A stretch of DNA of 64,000 nucleotides from Ceratopteris richardii (GCA_020310875.1 CM035435.1:69164955-69228954), one strand, 5' to 3'; shown: positions 8,080 through 20,245, numbered from the stretch's first letter. Notes: a model not told the origin generated them from the letters alone. Numbers and translations: made by a program.

Positions 8080-10858
8080 TTACTGGGGAAAGGACTGAAG
8101 GTAGGATTTGTACACCCCAAGGCAAGTCTAAAGTAACCAGAGTATGGAGAGGTGACAAAATTCCTTAGGATGATGTGTTGACTGATGCGTATATGGTAGC
8201 TGGGATGGAGAAATTATGACAAGCACCTTCATCTTTGTGGGGAGAAAGTAGTAACCCAATCACCATCTATGAGCTACAAGATCCAGAGGATCTCTCTAGA
8301 ATCACCTATATTGACATGAATATGAGGAATTATTGGCCCATATCAGATCTAGAAAGATCCTGATTAAGATATCAAGGTATTCTAGTGTTTCCCCCTAGAG
8401 ACTCAGGAACTACTTCCCAGAATCCTCAAGGAAGGTACCAAATCTATGCTTATCAGAACTTGGGGTAGGATCAACAGTAGAACATTCGTGCAATGACCAA
8501 TGTTTAGTTTTCCACACCAGGAGCCAACCCTAACTATCAACCCCCAACCAATGGAGAATCTAGAAATAGAAATCTTGTGCCTGAGAGACCACCATTAGGT
8601 AGGGGAGTTGGAGTTCAAGTGAGACATCTAGCCTTTCCTGTGGTGCCTAGAACACCAAAATCGGGTAGACGATTATGAACAATTCAAGTGGCCAAGTGTA
8701 TGAGAAGCCACTATGATGGATCCAGCGAAGCTTATAATCACATAGCTGAATTCAAGCAAGTGATTCGTGTTGAACAAGTGGAAGATTTTATGATTCAATA
8801 TGAGTCATTTGGGTTGACCGTATGGATACTGCTTTGGCCTGGTTCCAACCACTTGAACCCAATTGTTTCCTAAATATGGAACAAGTATTTCAGTAAATGA
8901 TTGAATAATTTAGAAAGATGGTCATAAAGTATAAATCTTCATCATTGATCCATAGTTTGAAACAGTCCCTACAGAGTCAGTGCGAATGGCGGCTTGGAGA
9001 TTCAAGAAATATGTGGATAGATGCCCCATAGACGAAAGGCCTACTCAATAGAAAATGATTTCATTATTCTTAGAAGGATTAGTCAATGGATTCCTGAGAG
9101 CACTAGTCTACGTAAAGAGATTCCAAACATTAAGTGAATGCTTGAAGGAATGCATAGATTTGGAAGATAACTTATCTGAAGACTTGAAGATTCCCCAAAC
9201 CAAGAGTAAGAGTGAAGATAGTTCCAGCAGCATCACAAGTACAAGCAATAACGTAGAAGAAATTGCAGACTTAGTGGCCAAAAATTTAGGAGTGGAGGGA
9301 CAAAAGAACTACCCCAACCCCCCTTACGAATGCCGATGCTAAGGAGATGTGTACATTATGGAGGGGATCATCCCTCTCACGTGTGCAATAGAGGAATTAT
9401 TCCATCAAATCCATACATATACAACCGTCCACCAGCACAGAGTTAAGCCCAATACTACAGTATTGAACAGAAATACACCAATCACAATGGTGAAAATTGT
9501 CCTTACAATAGGCAGCCTAGAGCAGTCCAACCACCTCAATTTAGGCCATATGGATACCCAACTAGAGATCCAGGTAGGGAGTTTCCTAGATACCCACAGT
9601 ATCAGAACCCACCTCCAAATCAACGACCTTACGAATACTCTGTATACAACCCACCATAGCCGGTTTTAGGGCAACAACCACCCCATCCCCAGAATGTAGT
9701 CCCGATGAAATTTGCCCAAGCCAATGAGAACATAGAGAGAGCCCTAGTACCAACTACTTCATTGACTAGCATGGATACCCATAATCAACCCTATGATCAA
9801 CACAAGGCAGATTACTATACATATGAAACTAACTCAATGAATTACGAGCAGGCCTACGAGCAATACCCATATGCTCAAGACGTCTATGACCATTCATATG
9901 GATATGGAACTGAATATGCGACTCTAATGTACACAAATCCAAAAGCCCAAGCACCTTCTAGACCTGTGATTAGGCCCCCAATCCCTCGAGGACCATGCTA
10001 CCGATGTGGAGCAGACCATTTCATTAGGGAATGTACTTTGCCCTATCAACCACCACATAAGGTTTGGGAAGGATATTGTAGTGATTGTGGAAAGGAACAT
10101 TTGTTCAGGGATTGTCCAAAAACTTTAACAAGACTAACCACGCCCCTCAAGTGAATGTATTAGAAGTGGTAGAACCCTCTAGAAGTGACAAAGAGTATAC
10201 GGTGCCATTGAAGGCAATTACAAGAGAAAGAGCTAAAGAAGGTCCAGAAGAGGTAGACTCAATTATACATGAAACCAACAAACCAAAAACTCTAATACTT
10301 CAAGTAGTGCCAGATTTAGAAGAATCACAAGGAGATTCAAAGGTAAAATGGACTCAAAGATGGAAAGCTCAAGGAGACAAGCTAAGAAGCAACTGGACCC
10401 AAAAGAAGGAGGAAGAGAAGATCAAAGAGGAGGCAAATCACGCTACAACCCCCACACTTAGAAAGGATTTTAGTACAGTAGAGAAAGAGCAATGTAAACA
10501 ACAAGCTAGGCTAGTGCTAGCTGATCCCATGCCCAAAGATCTAGCCATGTGGATAAATGCATATCAATCTAGGATTAAAGCAGGACCAAGTGTGGAACAA
10601 CATGAAGTGAGTTACCCTAGAGGGGCTTTAGAAAGAGAAAGATTAGAACTCTATAAAAAAATGATCAAATTAGCTCAAAACACACTAGAGAAACCTATAC
10701 AAGACCTCGTAGAAATGAGAATAGCTAATAGAGAATTTCAAGAAGGTTTAGGAACTCTTGACTCTCTAGAAGGCAGAAGGAGTGTAGAGAAAGCTGAGAG
10801 CGTAGCCATTGAAAATCAGGAAATAAGTCTGATGATCCCCAAAGTAGAAGCTAATTAG
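8080..10858 (+). pseudogene. Ty3-B gag with three unusual zinc knuckles
   Basis: Decayed Ty3/gypsy Gag related to family A. Capsid-like pieces are 'YNHIAEFKQVIRVEQVEDF' (about 8735-8790) and 'MISLFLEGLVNGFLRAL' (9055 on). Three zinc-knuckle motifs follow, each with three residues rather than four between the second Cys and His: 9348-9386 (C..YGGDHPSHVC, second Cys mutated to Tyr), 9996-10034 (CYRCGADHFIREC) and 10077-10115 (CSDCGKEHLFRDC). Between the first two is a Tyr/Pro/Gln-rich stretch. Frame 10085-10858 is a charged Gag-Pol linker. Several stops and frameshifts are present. Confidence 0.7.
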
Positions 10859-10899
10859 CCCGAGAATTTATGGACTAAATTCCAAGAAGAGAGATGGAG

Positions 10900-12242
10900 A
10901 AAAACCAAGGACATTAATCCGCCTTTCAAAGAGTTGGACGTAGAGGAGAACCTAGGAATGATGAATCATGAAATGAATTGTGAGGAAGGTTCAGAGGAAG
11001 TAGAAAGCATGAACACATTCTGAACTTTACCATGCCCCAACTATAAAAACAAAAGGGAAAGGAAATTCTAGCAATACAATCAGACATAGCATGGAAGTTA
11101 AGCAACTCATGCAAAGAGAAGTAAAAGCAGTCAACAAGGAGGCCAATGAAGACATGCATACAATTCAAATTCCTGTAGATAAAGTGGGAGACTTCAGTGA
11201 AGGAGATGAAGGTAACACATGTCTACCCATCACTTTCTGAGGTTACACCACAAAGGCAATCCTAGACATAGGAGCCGGATTAGGAATAGCCACAAAAGAA
11301 ATATGGGAGAAGTGGGGAAAACTAGCATTATGACCCACGAGAATGAAATTACAACTAGCTGATGGTCACACCGAAAAACCCTTGGGATTGCTAGAAAATG
11401 TAGTGTGTACAACATGTGGAGTAGATTTCGAGCACACATTAGCCATTTGTCAATTTGAGAGATCTAGTAATTATGAAATGATCTTGGGAAGACCATTTAT
11501 GAGACAACTAAGGGTAGTGCAAGACTGGGGTAGACATGTTGTATATATGCAACATAGAGGCACAAATACAAGGATAAACCTCCATATGTATGCTTATCGA
11601 GATGTCCCGCCTCTACAATGGAACTCTATACATAAAGAAGAGGATGACTTATCAGTCCATAGTACGGGATCTGAAGACCAATCCTGTATGCATGAGGACA
11701 CCCAACTATGGATGTGTAAGGTAGCTAAGAGGGAAGAAGAAAAAAGACTAACATGGCAATGAGGTTGTAGAATCTCTAGTCCAGTAGAGGATCCAGCGTA
11801 TATGCCACAAGGGTTCCTAGATGAAGAGTTTGAGCCCCACAGATGGATGGAGATATTGGCCACCTTAGATCCGTGCGTCAATGAGGAAGTTCTGACCCTA
11901 AATGAGTGCATAGACAAGGATGGGTACGATTTAAGTCTATACATGGTGGTGCTACAAGAGATAGAGGAAGGAGAATGGATAGAGAAAGAGTGGATAGAAG
12001 ATTATGAGAGCATAGAAATGGAAACCGAGACTCAAGAAGAAGAACTTCAGTTAGAGGAAGAACATGAAGAAATTGGTGTCAAAAACACCTCCTCCAAAGA
12101 ACAAATAGGAAGTCACAAAAATACCAATTTAGAAAGGACCAACAGGGAAGAGAATACACCAGAGGAACATTTCAAGGTCCCGAAACATTTTAAAAAATAC
12201 GAAGTAGAGGAAAGGAAAATTTCCATCCAAATGCCTAAATGA
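10900..12242 (+). pseudogene. Ty3-B protease and acidic linker
   Basis: Retropepsin-like domain in the usual place upstream of RT. The active-site region reads 'AILDIGAGLGIATKEIW' (Asp codon 11265-11267), so DIGA replaces the usual D[ST]GA. The second motif is 'YEMILGRPFM' at about 11473-11502. A conserved stretch after it ('VVQDWGRHVVYMQHRG', 'DVPPLQWNSIHK', 'HEDTQLWMC') recurs in A2 at 14580-14800. An acidic Glu-rich linker (11802-12242) leads to RT. A stop lies between the two protease motifs at about 11332. Confidence 0.7.
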
Positions 12243-12264
12243 CAAGCACAAGAAGGAGTAGCAT

Positions 12265-13640
12265 ATGATAATAAAGAACAAACTAAAAAAAGTCACTGTG
12301 ATCATAGAAAGAGAAGAGGAAAGATGTACCTACATAGGGAAAGATGTGTCAGAAAGTGAAGAACGAGAACTTATAAAATTGATTCAAAACTATAGGGACG
12401 TATTTGCTTCGACATACAAGGATTTAAAACGAGTGGATCCCTCTATTTGTTCACATCGTATTCCCATGACTCCTGACACCTTAGGAAAGCTTAGGGTGTG
12501 CATAAACCTAAAGAAAAATGGAAAGCTTAGGGTGTGCATAAACCTAAAGAAAGTTAATGCAGCCACCATTCACGATAGTTACCCTTTACCCATTACAGAT
12601 CATCTCTTGGAGAGGGTGTAGGCAAGGAAGTTTATAGCTTCCTTGATGGATTCTCTGGCTACAACCAAGTTGCAATTGCCCTAGAGGATCAACACAAAAC
12701 TGCATTTGCCACAAAATGGGGAGTTTATGCTTTCCGAGTTATGCCATTTGGACTAACCAATGTGGCAGCTACCTTCCAAAAATTAATGTGTCATGTATTT
12801 AAAGAATTTCTTAGGAAGAGCATGGAAGTATACGTAGATGATTTGTGCATGTATTCCTCACAATGAGTGGATTACATACCCGAGTTGCAGAGGATTTTTG
12901 AGAAGTGTCAACAATACAGAGTCTATTTAAATCCACATAAATGTGTCTTCATGGTAAGGTGAGGAAACATTTTAGGGCATATAGTATCTAATAACGGAAT
13001 GTCCACGGATGAAGACAAAAAGAAGCACAAGCATTTATGGGACATTGTGGATACTATCATAGATTTATCCACATGTACGCCATAATTGCCCAATCTCTAT
13101 ATGGCATACTAACTCAATTCAATTGTACTAAAGATTGTGAGAAAGCGTTCAATGAACTTAAAAGCAGATTGAGTTTAGCACCTATTCTAAAAGTACCAAA
13201 TTGGAAGAAGCCTTTCCACATCCATGTGGATGCTTCCAAATTTTCCATAGGATGCATCTTAGCACAGCTGGCAGACAAAGGAAAACTTGATCACCCTATA
13301 GCCTATGCTAGCAAGTAGCTCAACCAAGCTAAACACAATTACACTACCACTGAACGAGAAGGATTAGGAATGGTATATGCGGTAAAGAAATTTTGGCATT
13401 ACTTATTGGTCAACAAATTCAAATTCTTTATTGATCATCAAGCCCTACTATACCTAGTCAATAAACCCTATAACTCAGGAAGGCTACTAAGATGGTTCCT
13501 CTTATTAATGGAATTTGATTTTGAAGTAGTGGTCAAGAAAGGGAACAAACATGTTAGAGCAGATCATCTCTCTCGAATGACGCATGGAGAACCCCCGATT
13601 GGAGTAGCAAATGACGGATTCACCATAAGTTCAAAGATCC
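12265..13640 (+). pseudogene. Ty3-B reverse transcriptase and RNase H
   Basis: RT begins near 12265. About 50 residues normally found before 'GKLRVCINLKK' are missing, and the 33-bp segment encoding that motif is present twice in tandem (12484-12516, 12520-12552). After a frameshift the RT continues with 'YSFLDGFSGYNQVAIALED', 'MPFGLTNVAATFQK' and the catalytic YVDD at 12831-12842. RNase H follows ('FHIHVDASKFSIGC' about 13215, 'TEREGLGMVYAVKKF' about 13350, 'DHQALLYLVNKP', 'ADHLSRM' about 13560). The integrase is absent: the sequence passes into the gag of A2 at about 13640. Confidence 0.85.
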
Positions 13641-14280
13641 TAAGTACCAGGCAAAGTTGTCTATCTGGATAACACATTGGAGAGAATGTTCTTGGTAACA
13701 GAGTATGCATACACTTGGAAGGGTGAATTGATTTTTCCTCCACCACCATCTAATGTATCCCATCGCCCTCAAGATGTAGGATCATCGCAAGCTCATGAAA
13801 CCTAGAGGAAAAGAGATAGTCAGAGACATGAGGTAAGCGTTGCACACACTATCGGTAGAGACAGATCATGACTTGAAAGTGAAAGACCTGAAATAGAAAA
13901 ACATAGAGCACATAGGATCAAAGAGATTAACATGATTTTCCATTTCCTAGACCCCAAGAGTACCCAAGAACCCTTAGACCCTCTCAAGTGGTCAAGACAA
14001 TTAAAAACTACTTTGATGGGTCAGAGATCCTTATGATCATGTGGCTGAGTTCAAAAAAGCATTAAGAGCTCAACAGGTCAAGGACTTGTTCAGCCAGTTT
14101 GAGGCATTTGGTTTGGCCCTCAAGGGTACTAGCTTAGATTGGTTTCAACCCCCAAACAGTTGCAATTACCAAAATATAGGTCAAATGCTAGAAGCATTCA
14201 TCATAGAATTTTCCAAGAGTGGCATTAGGCATAACACATCATCCTTGATCCAAACCTTCAAGCCGACACCCCAATAAACA
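13640..14280 (+). pseudogene. A2 gag fragment
   Basis: Pieces of Gag: 'GELIFPPPPSNVSH' (about 13720), 'DPLKWSRQLKTT' (about 13977) and 'AEFKKALRAQQVKDLFSQFE' (14041 on), then 'GLALKGTSLDWFQ'. They align with the gag of Ty3-B. The nucleocapsid region is missing: after 14280 the sequence passes through an unrelated LTR-like patch into protease. Confidence 0.6.
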
Positions 14281-14299
14281 GTTTACCTAGCCGGATAGA

Positions 14300-14445
14300 G
14301 ATTTAAACAATTCCTTTTTATGTAATAGAAGAAGAAGAAGATCATTCTTCCTTGACTCAATCTCTGTGTGTGCTTCTCCTTGAGAGTGAGAGTGTGTGTG
14401 TGAGCTCTCTTTCTTATCTCCTCCCTCATGAGATGATCTCCATAT
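14300..14445 (+). repeat. LTR-like fragment inside A2
   Basis: This ~140-bp patch (GAAGAAGATCATTCTTCCTTG, GAGCTCTCTTTCTTATCT) resembles the minus-strand sequence of the Copia-2 5' LTR end at about 32823-32935. It sits where the A2 nucleocapsid should be. It may be a fragment of a Copia-2-type LTR left after recombination or deletion. Confidence 0.4.
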
Positions 14446-14454
14446 TGAAAGACC

Positions 14455-15343
14455 CCTAGGATTGCTAGAAGTGATAATTCTAACCACTTGCGGTATAGAG
14501 TTTGAACAAACCTTTGCTATATGTGACTTTGGAAAAAATAACATCTATGAAATGATCCTAGGAAGACCCTTCTTACAAAAACACCAAATAGTACAAGATT
14601 GGGGAACCAACTCCTTGTACTTGCAGCACTTAGGGGTCACAACCAAGGTCAATCTGAAGGATTATACCTTCAAAGATGTACCACCCCTAGAGTGGAATCC
14701 TATCCATAGGATGCAAGAAGATTCAATCTTTGTGCATTCTGTAAGTTCATTTGATCCATCATGGATGCATGAAGACACTCACTTGTGGACGTGTAATCTC
14801 ACAAAGGAAGAGGAAAGATACCTAAAGTGAGAGAAAAAGAAACTTCTCAAGGAACTAGACCAACTAGAGACCCATCCTACACACCAATGATCTTTCCAGA
14901 TGAGGAATTTGAACCTCATGGTTGGGTAGAAACTTAAGCCACCATGGACCTGTTGTCAATGAAAAATAGTGAACGCCTCATTGTGATGATGAGGGTTCAT
15001 GTGTGAACCCTTGCTAGAAGAGTGTGACTCTAATGAGTTCATACAAGAAGAAGAGGATGGTGACAATCTAGAGTCCATTTTGATGGATAGTTACTTTGAC
15101 TCAGAGGAGCACTATCTAGAAAATTTAGGAATATTTACCCAAAAAGAAGAAGAACTTCTCACAAGCATTGAAGCTATAAGTTCAAGGGAAGAAACTGAAG
15201 GTAGTCAAAAGAAAAAGAAAAGAAAAGCATTGAAACACGTAGAGGAGGAACCATTGTTCGAAGTACCAAAGAATTTCAAGAAATATGAAGTTGAAGATCG
15301 AAATATTTTGGTACGATTGCCTAAGAGAGAGGACATCATATGA
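14455..15343 (+). pseudogene. A2 upstream protease C-terminus and acidic linker
   Basis: Only the second half of the conventional protease remains: 'CGIEFEQTFAICDFGKNN', 'YEMILGRPFLQKHQIVQDWG' (about 14545-14605), then 'DVPPLEWNPIHRM' and 'HEDTHLWTCNL', matching Ty3-B. The active-site Asp region is lost with the deleted nucleocapsid. A Glu-rich linker (14999-15343) with 'FKKYEVEDRNILVRLPK' leads into RT, as in Ty3-B ('FKKYEVEERKISIQMPK'). Confidence 0.75.
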
Positions 15344-15399
15344 GAAGCATATGATGATAAAGAAAAGACCAAAAAAATTATAGTAACCAATGAAGAGAA

Positions 15400-15797
15400 T
15401 GAAGAATGATGTATGTACACGGGAGAAGACCTAAGTGCAAAAGAAGAAGTAGATCTTGTAGCTTTATTATAGGGATGTGTTTGTGTGGACCTATAGAGAC
15501 GTGACAGGATACGAAAATATGATCTCATAAGATCCCCATGGTGGCTGATGCCAAGCCCACCAAACAAAAGCCCTACACATATAATGACACTTATGCAACC
15601 AAAATAAAGGAAGAAATTGATAGACTGATTGAAGCTCGATTTATCTATGAGATTGAGCATATCGAATGGGCATCCCCCATCATAGTGGTGCCCAAGAAGA
15701 ATGGAAAATTGTGGGTGTGTATTAACCTTAAAAAATTTAATGCCACTACAATCAAAGATAGCTATCTGCTTCCAATCACCGAACATTTATTGGAACG
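15400..15797 (+). pseudogene. A2 RT N-terminal part
   Basis: RT fingers: 'KPYTYNDTYATKIKEEIDRL', 'WASPIIVVPKKNGKLWVCIN' and 'YLLPITEHLLER'. The reading breaks at 15798 exactly where a block of RT continues on the opposite strand (see 15798-16452). Confidence 0.85.
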
Positions 15798-16452
15798 TAG
15801 ATGCATCTACATGGACATGGAGTATTCCGATCAAGTGTGGTTAATATTGATGTTGTGCAAAAATGTATCTTCAACTCATTGAAGGAATTTTTGCATTCAT
15901 CATTCCACTCAAAACTTGTCAACATAGCATAAAGAGGCTTAGCTATGATCGCACACATGTGGATAAACATATGGTAATATCCATAATGGCCCATCAAGGC
16001 TTGTATCTCCTTAATGTTCATTGGCCTCAACAACTTTGGTATGGCTCTTACTTTGTCCTCATCTTTGATATTCCATTCTTAGAAACAATATGACCTAAGA
16101 TCTTACCTTGACATACCATGAACACACATTTTTCTTGATTTAGACAAACTTGATATTCTCTACACTTGTTGAAGATCTATCTAAGCTCTGGAATGTGGTG
16201 TCTTCTTTCTTGGGAATGAACACATAAATTGCCCACATATACTTCTAAGCTCTTTTGCAAGAACTCTTTGAAGACATGACACATGAGCCTTTGGAATGTT
16301 ACAAGTGCATTGGTGAGCCCAAATGGCATCACATAAAATAAAAAGATTCCCCATTCTGTGGCAAAGGCCATTTTGTGTTGATCTTCTAGGGCAATGGCTT
16401 CTTGGTTGCAACTTGGAAATCCATCAAGGAAGCTGTAAACTTCAGATTTGCC
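15798..16452 (-). pseudogene. Inverted RT block within A2
   Basis: On the minus strand, from 16452 down to 15798, this block reads the next part of the same RT: 'SEVYSFLDGFPSCNQEAIAL', 'MPFGLTNALVTFQRLM', the catalytic motif as YVGN (from YVDD), 'HIPEL', 'IKEIQALMGHYGYYHMFIH', 'KPLYAMLTSFEWNDECKNS', ending at the RNase H start 'HVHVDAS'. Plus-strand pol stops at 'ITEHLLER' on the left and resumes with 'PIAYASRQL' on the right. About 655 bp has therefore been flipped in place. The left breakpoint lies in a 12-bp palindrome (TAGATGCATCTA, 15798-15809); the right one lies within 16443-16452. Confidence 0.85.
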
Positions 16453-16800
16453 TATAGCATATGCTAGCAGACAGCTAAACATTGGTGAATGAAACTATAC
16501 AACATTCAAAAGATAAGGCTTAGGCATGGTATATGCCATGAAGAAGTTTAGACACTATCTATTGGCCAGCAAGTTCGAGTTTTTCACTTATCATAAAGAT
16601 TTATTATATTTGTTCAATAAACCTTGCAATACAGGATGCTTAATAAGATGATTCCTCTTACTAATGGAATACAACTTTGAAGTGGTTGTTAGGAAAGGAA
16701 GGACCCATCTCAAAATGGATCACCCTCCTCTCATCACTTCAGGAGAGTCACCACAAGGAGTGTCTGATGAACTTCTCGAGACTTATCTATTCAATTTAGA
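16446..16800 (+). pseudogene. A2 RNase H
   Basis: The plus strand resumes with 'PIAYASRQL' and continues 'GLGMVYAMKKFRHYLLASKF', 'LLYLFNKPCNTG', 'LLLMEYNFEVVVRKGRTH' and 'ITSGESPQGVSDEL', collinear with A3 residues 14-121. Stops and changed catalytic residues (DHQ to YHK) show it is dead. Confidence 0.85.
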
Positions 16801-18100
16801 AGTTGTTCCTAAATGAGAAAATAAGTTGCTATCTGTCCTAACCTTCAGACCCACAAACAAGAATGTGAAAACAAACAAAGATGAAATTATAAAATCACAA
16901 AAATATCAAATATTGGCAGGAAGTATGTACAAGCAAGATATAGAGGGTGTACTAGCTTCTTGTGTCGAGGAGGATGAACATGGAAGTTGGTTGCAAAAAG
17001 CCCATGAAGGATTGTTAGGAAATCACTATTCTATACAATGAACATTGCATAATCTAAAATTTTTAGGAGGGTATTGGCCTAGTATGGACAAAGAAATACA
17101 TGAGAGGATTAAGAATTATCGTGTGCCAAAAGAGACCCCCCAGTGGAGTATGCTACCTTTTATCATGTGTCATTAATTCCCGAATGGAGTGCTCCATTGG
17201 TAGAATTTATGAGATTAGGAACACTACCCAACAAGGTAAGCCTAGCAAGAAAATGAAGCATGGAGCAAGAGGCTCAAGACTATGCCTTAGTAGGAGACAA
17301 CATATACCAAAGAGGCAAAGATGGTTACTTAAGACTGTATGTTCATGAATCAAACTATTTGACAATCCTAGAAACTGCACATAGCAATATTGCACGTGGA
17401 CACTTTGGGCTTGACCAAGTAATTAAGACCATTTATTCTCATGATTTTGGTGGCCCACTCTTCACATGGATGCACATACCTATGTGAAGAGATGTGACAC
17501 ATGCCAACATGCACAATATTTGATCAGAAAAGATGAGATGCCTTTGAGTCCAATGATGGGAGGATGTGCATTCTCGAAGTGGGGTATAGACTTTGTAGGT
17601 CCTCTACCCTAGCTAGAAACTCCCATGCAGAGTACATTATTGTAGCCACATATTACCTTACAAAGTGGGTAGAAGTAAAAGCCATGACAAAGGACAATGC
17701 TCAAACGACAGCTAAGCTCTTATTCGAGAATGTGTTCACTAGATATGGGTTACCAATAGATTTAGTAAGTGATAGAGAGCTAACATACAAGCTGAGAGCA
17801 TAAATAAGATGCTATGTGATGTATAACAAAATTGGTAAATAATAAGCACTATGATTGAGATAAACAACTTCATCATGGTGTTTCGGCTCACCGAGTTGCC
17901 TACAAAATAGTACTCAATGCCACCCCATTTTAGATGGTCTTTGGATAGAATGTTATGTTACCATTAGACTTCCTGATCCCAAATCTAAAAGTAGCACAAG
18001 AGCACAAGTGGAATGGACACGCATTTTCCTCACGGATAACTTATCTAGAATGCTTAGGTGAGACTAAGCTACAAGCGGCAACAAGCATCTATGTTACAAA
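16800..18100 (+). pseudogene. A2 integrase with two zinc-binding modules
   Basis: First H2C2 module: 'QKYQILAGSMYKQDIEGV' then 'HEGLLGNHYS' and 'YWPSMDKEIHERIKN', with its Cys pair lost (16900-17130). Second module: 'DYALVGDNIYQRGKDGYLRL', 'AHSNIARGHFGLDQVIKTI', Cys pair near 17490-17510 (17260-17520). The integrase core follows: 'FSKWGIDFVGPL' (first Asp), 'AEYIIVATYYLTKWVEVKA', 'RYGLPIDLVSDR' (second Asp), then a deletion removing the HPQANG segment; 'QAES.NKMLCDV' keeps the Glu region. The C-terminal domain follows from 17955. The shared order with A3 shows that the doubled zinc module is ancestral to both copies. Confidence 0.8.
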
Positions 18101-19793
18101 GAAAAGAAAAAAGGCATACTTCGATGCACACATCAAGGATAAAGGATTGAAAAAGGGAGACCTAGTGTTGGTGTATACACTAAAGTAGCATGCTCATAAA
18201 TTGGAAAAATGAGGATATGGACCCATGGTCATTAATAGATTTTCCACTACCAGTGCGATTCGATTGGTCACTTTAGAAGGTGACATCTTTCCAAGCTATA
18301 TTAGTGGATGTCAAGTCAAGCTATATCAAGAACTTCTTATAGAGGATATGCTAATGAGACTCAACACTACTAAAAAGCAAAAGGAAGAAAAGTTAAGGGT
18401 TAGAGACAAAGCACAGGTAGAGGCTAGAGAGCACATTAGGTAAAATAAGTTAAGGTGACAAGGCCTAAACATCAATCCCAATGCACCAAGATATCACATG
18501 GCTATGTGCACCAAAAAGAGTACACATCTTAGCATCATAGATAGATGACCATTCATCACGGTTGAGCTAGGACATGGCACTACAAATAAGATGATCAAAG
18601 ATCTCATCGATTCTGGAGCTATCACTAGCTCAATTAGGTACTCATGTTGTAAAGGATTGGGCATGGACGTTAAGCCATTAGAAGCTTATTTAGTGGGCTT
18701 ATGAGGAGTGGAAACCCCTTGTATCAACAACGTAGACATTCATATCCTCCTAAAAGATGTTCCTTTTACAGTAAAGTTGCTAGTTTGTCATGATGAGGAC
18801 ATCATAAAACATATGATACTAGGGCAAGATTGGTTGTAAGATCATGCAATTGACTTAAACTTGAGGTAGTGATCGCTTCTGGTATGGGTTAATGAGCAAT
18901 GCCTAATAGTTGAATTGGAAGGAAGCGGCCCATTTGATTCCAGAACCCTGCACTTTGCAAGCACTACGTCCAATTTGCAACATTACTCACCTATTGATGG
19001 GCAAGTCATGCAAGTGTTGGAATCCCCTTCTCTTCCAAAAGTATCAACATCACAATTGGAACTATCAATTTCACAAAGCATAGGAGGACAAGTGCAACCA
19101 GATGGCAAGAAGGATGCCACCTCGATGACTAAAGCTACTACACAACCTTGCTCCTCGCACATAAGGACAAAATTTGAACCAAATTTCAAGGTGAAACAAA
19201 TATTGGTGATGAAAAGCAAGCAACCATTGGTGTTGCCCCAACAATTTCCATCCAAGCAAGCCAACCATACCAAAAGAAGAACCAAGCAACTAGGACAAGA
19301 TCAACCACAAGGTATCCAAAAAATTTGGGTGCCTAAAGAATTAGCTACAGCTCAACAAGGGTGATTACACATGTGGGTACCCAAGGAACTCTTACATACA
19401 CAAAACCCTATGCTCTCCCTCATGAGAAAAGTCTCAACAAGGAAACCAAGGAGAGACAAGAGTCAAAACCAAGTACAGAGATCAAAAGAAGACCAACTCA
19501 CCTCTTCAGAACTAGTAAGAAGATAATCAACAATGGTTTGGGTTCGAAAGCCAAAAGTACCTGTGGCCTCCATAAAACTAAAGAGCCAACCATGTGAGAT
19601 ACACAATTTAAGAAACCATCCAAAGATGATGAGGCCAAAATTGATCTCTACACAACCAAACATGGTTCTTAAATGGATCCCTATAAGGAGGAATGACGAG
19701 TTTTCATTCAACCATCAAGTGATTGCATCATTTCGAGATCCGATGGATACCTCCAAACAAGGATTGCATCAATGTCTCCAAGTAAAAGTATAA
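17955..19793 (+). pseudogene. A2 integrase CTD, post-integrase protease-like domain and WVPK tail
   Basis: This aligns along its length with A1 1-1800. The integrase CTD ('KKGDLVLVYTLK', 'YGPMVINRFSTTSAIRL') is followed by the second aspartic-protease-like domain with active site 'DLIDSGAITSSI' (Asp codon 18609-18611), 'GVETPC' and 'MILGQDWL' (about 18815-18838). The tail holds 'IQKIWVPKELATAQQG', 'LHMWVPKELL', 'MVWVRKPKV' and 'LKWIPIRRND'. There are about eight stops and a few frameshifts. DSGA and LGQDW survive although much else has decayed, so the motif pair was part of the ancestral element. Confidence 0.85.
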
Positions 19794-19854
19794 GCCTCGA
19801 TGTGCAAAAACCATGTTCCCTTAGCATGACCCCATCTTTTGCACAATTCAAGTC

Positions 19855-19912
19855 ATGGATTTCCATAGTATGCATTAATATAGGGCCACATTACAAGGCC
19901 TTGCATAGACAC
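19855..19912 (+). repeat. A2 hairpin repeat R1
   Basis: TATAGGGCC, ACATTACAA, GGCC, TTGCATAGACACG: the same arrangement as R1 in A1 and A3, with potential GGCC and TGCA stem pairing. Confidence 0.6.
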
Positions 19913-20245
19913 GATTGAGAATCATAGGCACATGGGACACATTTGACATATGTACAATATTTTATTGATACTAAACTCTTTCTTCTTGTTTTCTGACATT
20001 GTCGCGAGAAAAAAAAGAAGGAACAAAGAAAAAACAAAAAAATAAAGAAAAAAAAGAGAAGGGATAGAACCATTTGTTTGAAGAATCTCATTAATGAACC
20101 ATCAACAAGGAAATTCATGAACAATGAAAGAAAAGCCAATTTTCCATCACTGTGATGGGAGTGCAACATAAAGAGATGAATATCAACTCACCTTTGACCA
20201 TGGTAAGAATCCTCTACTTTGGCAACACTATAACAATGATAAATT

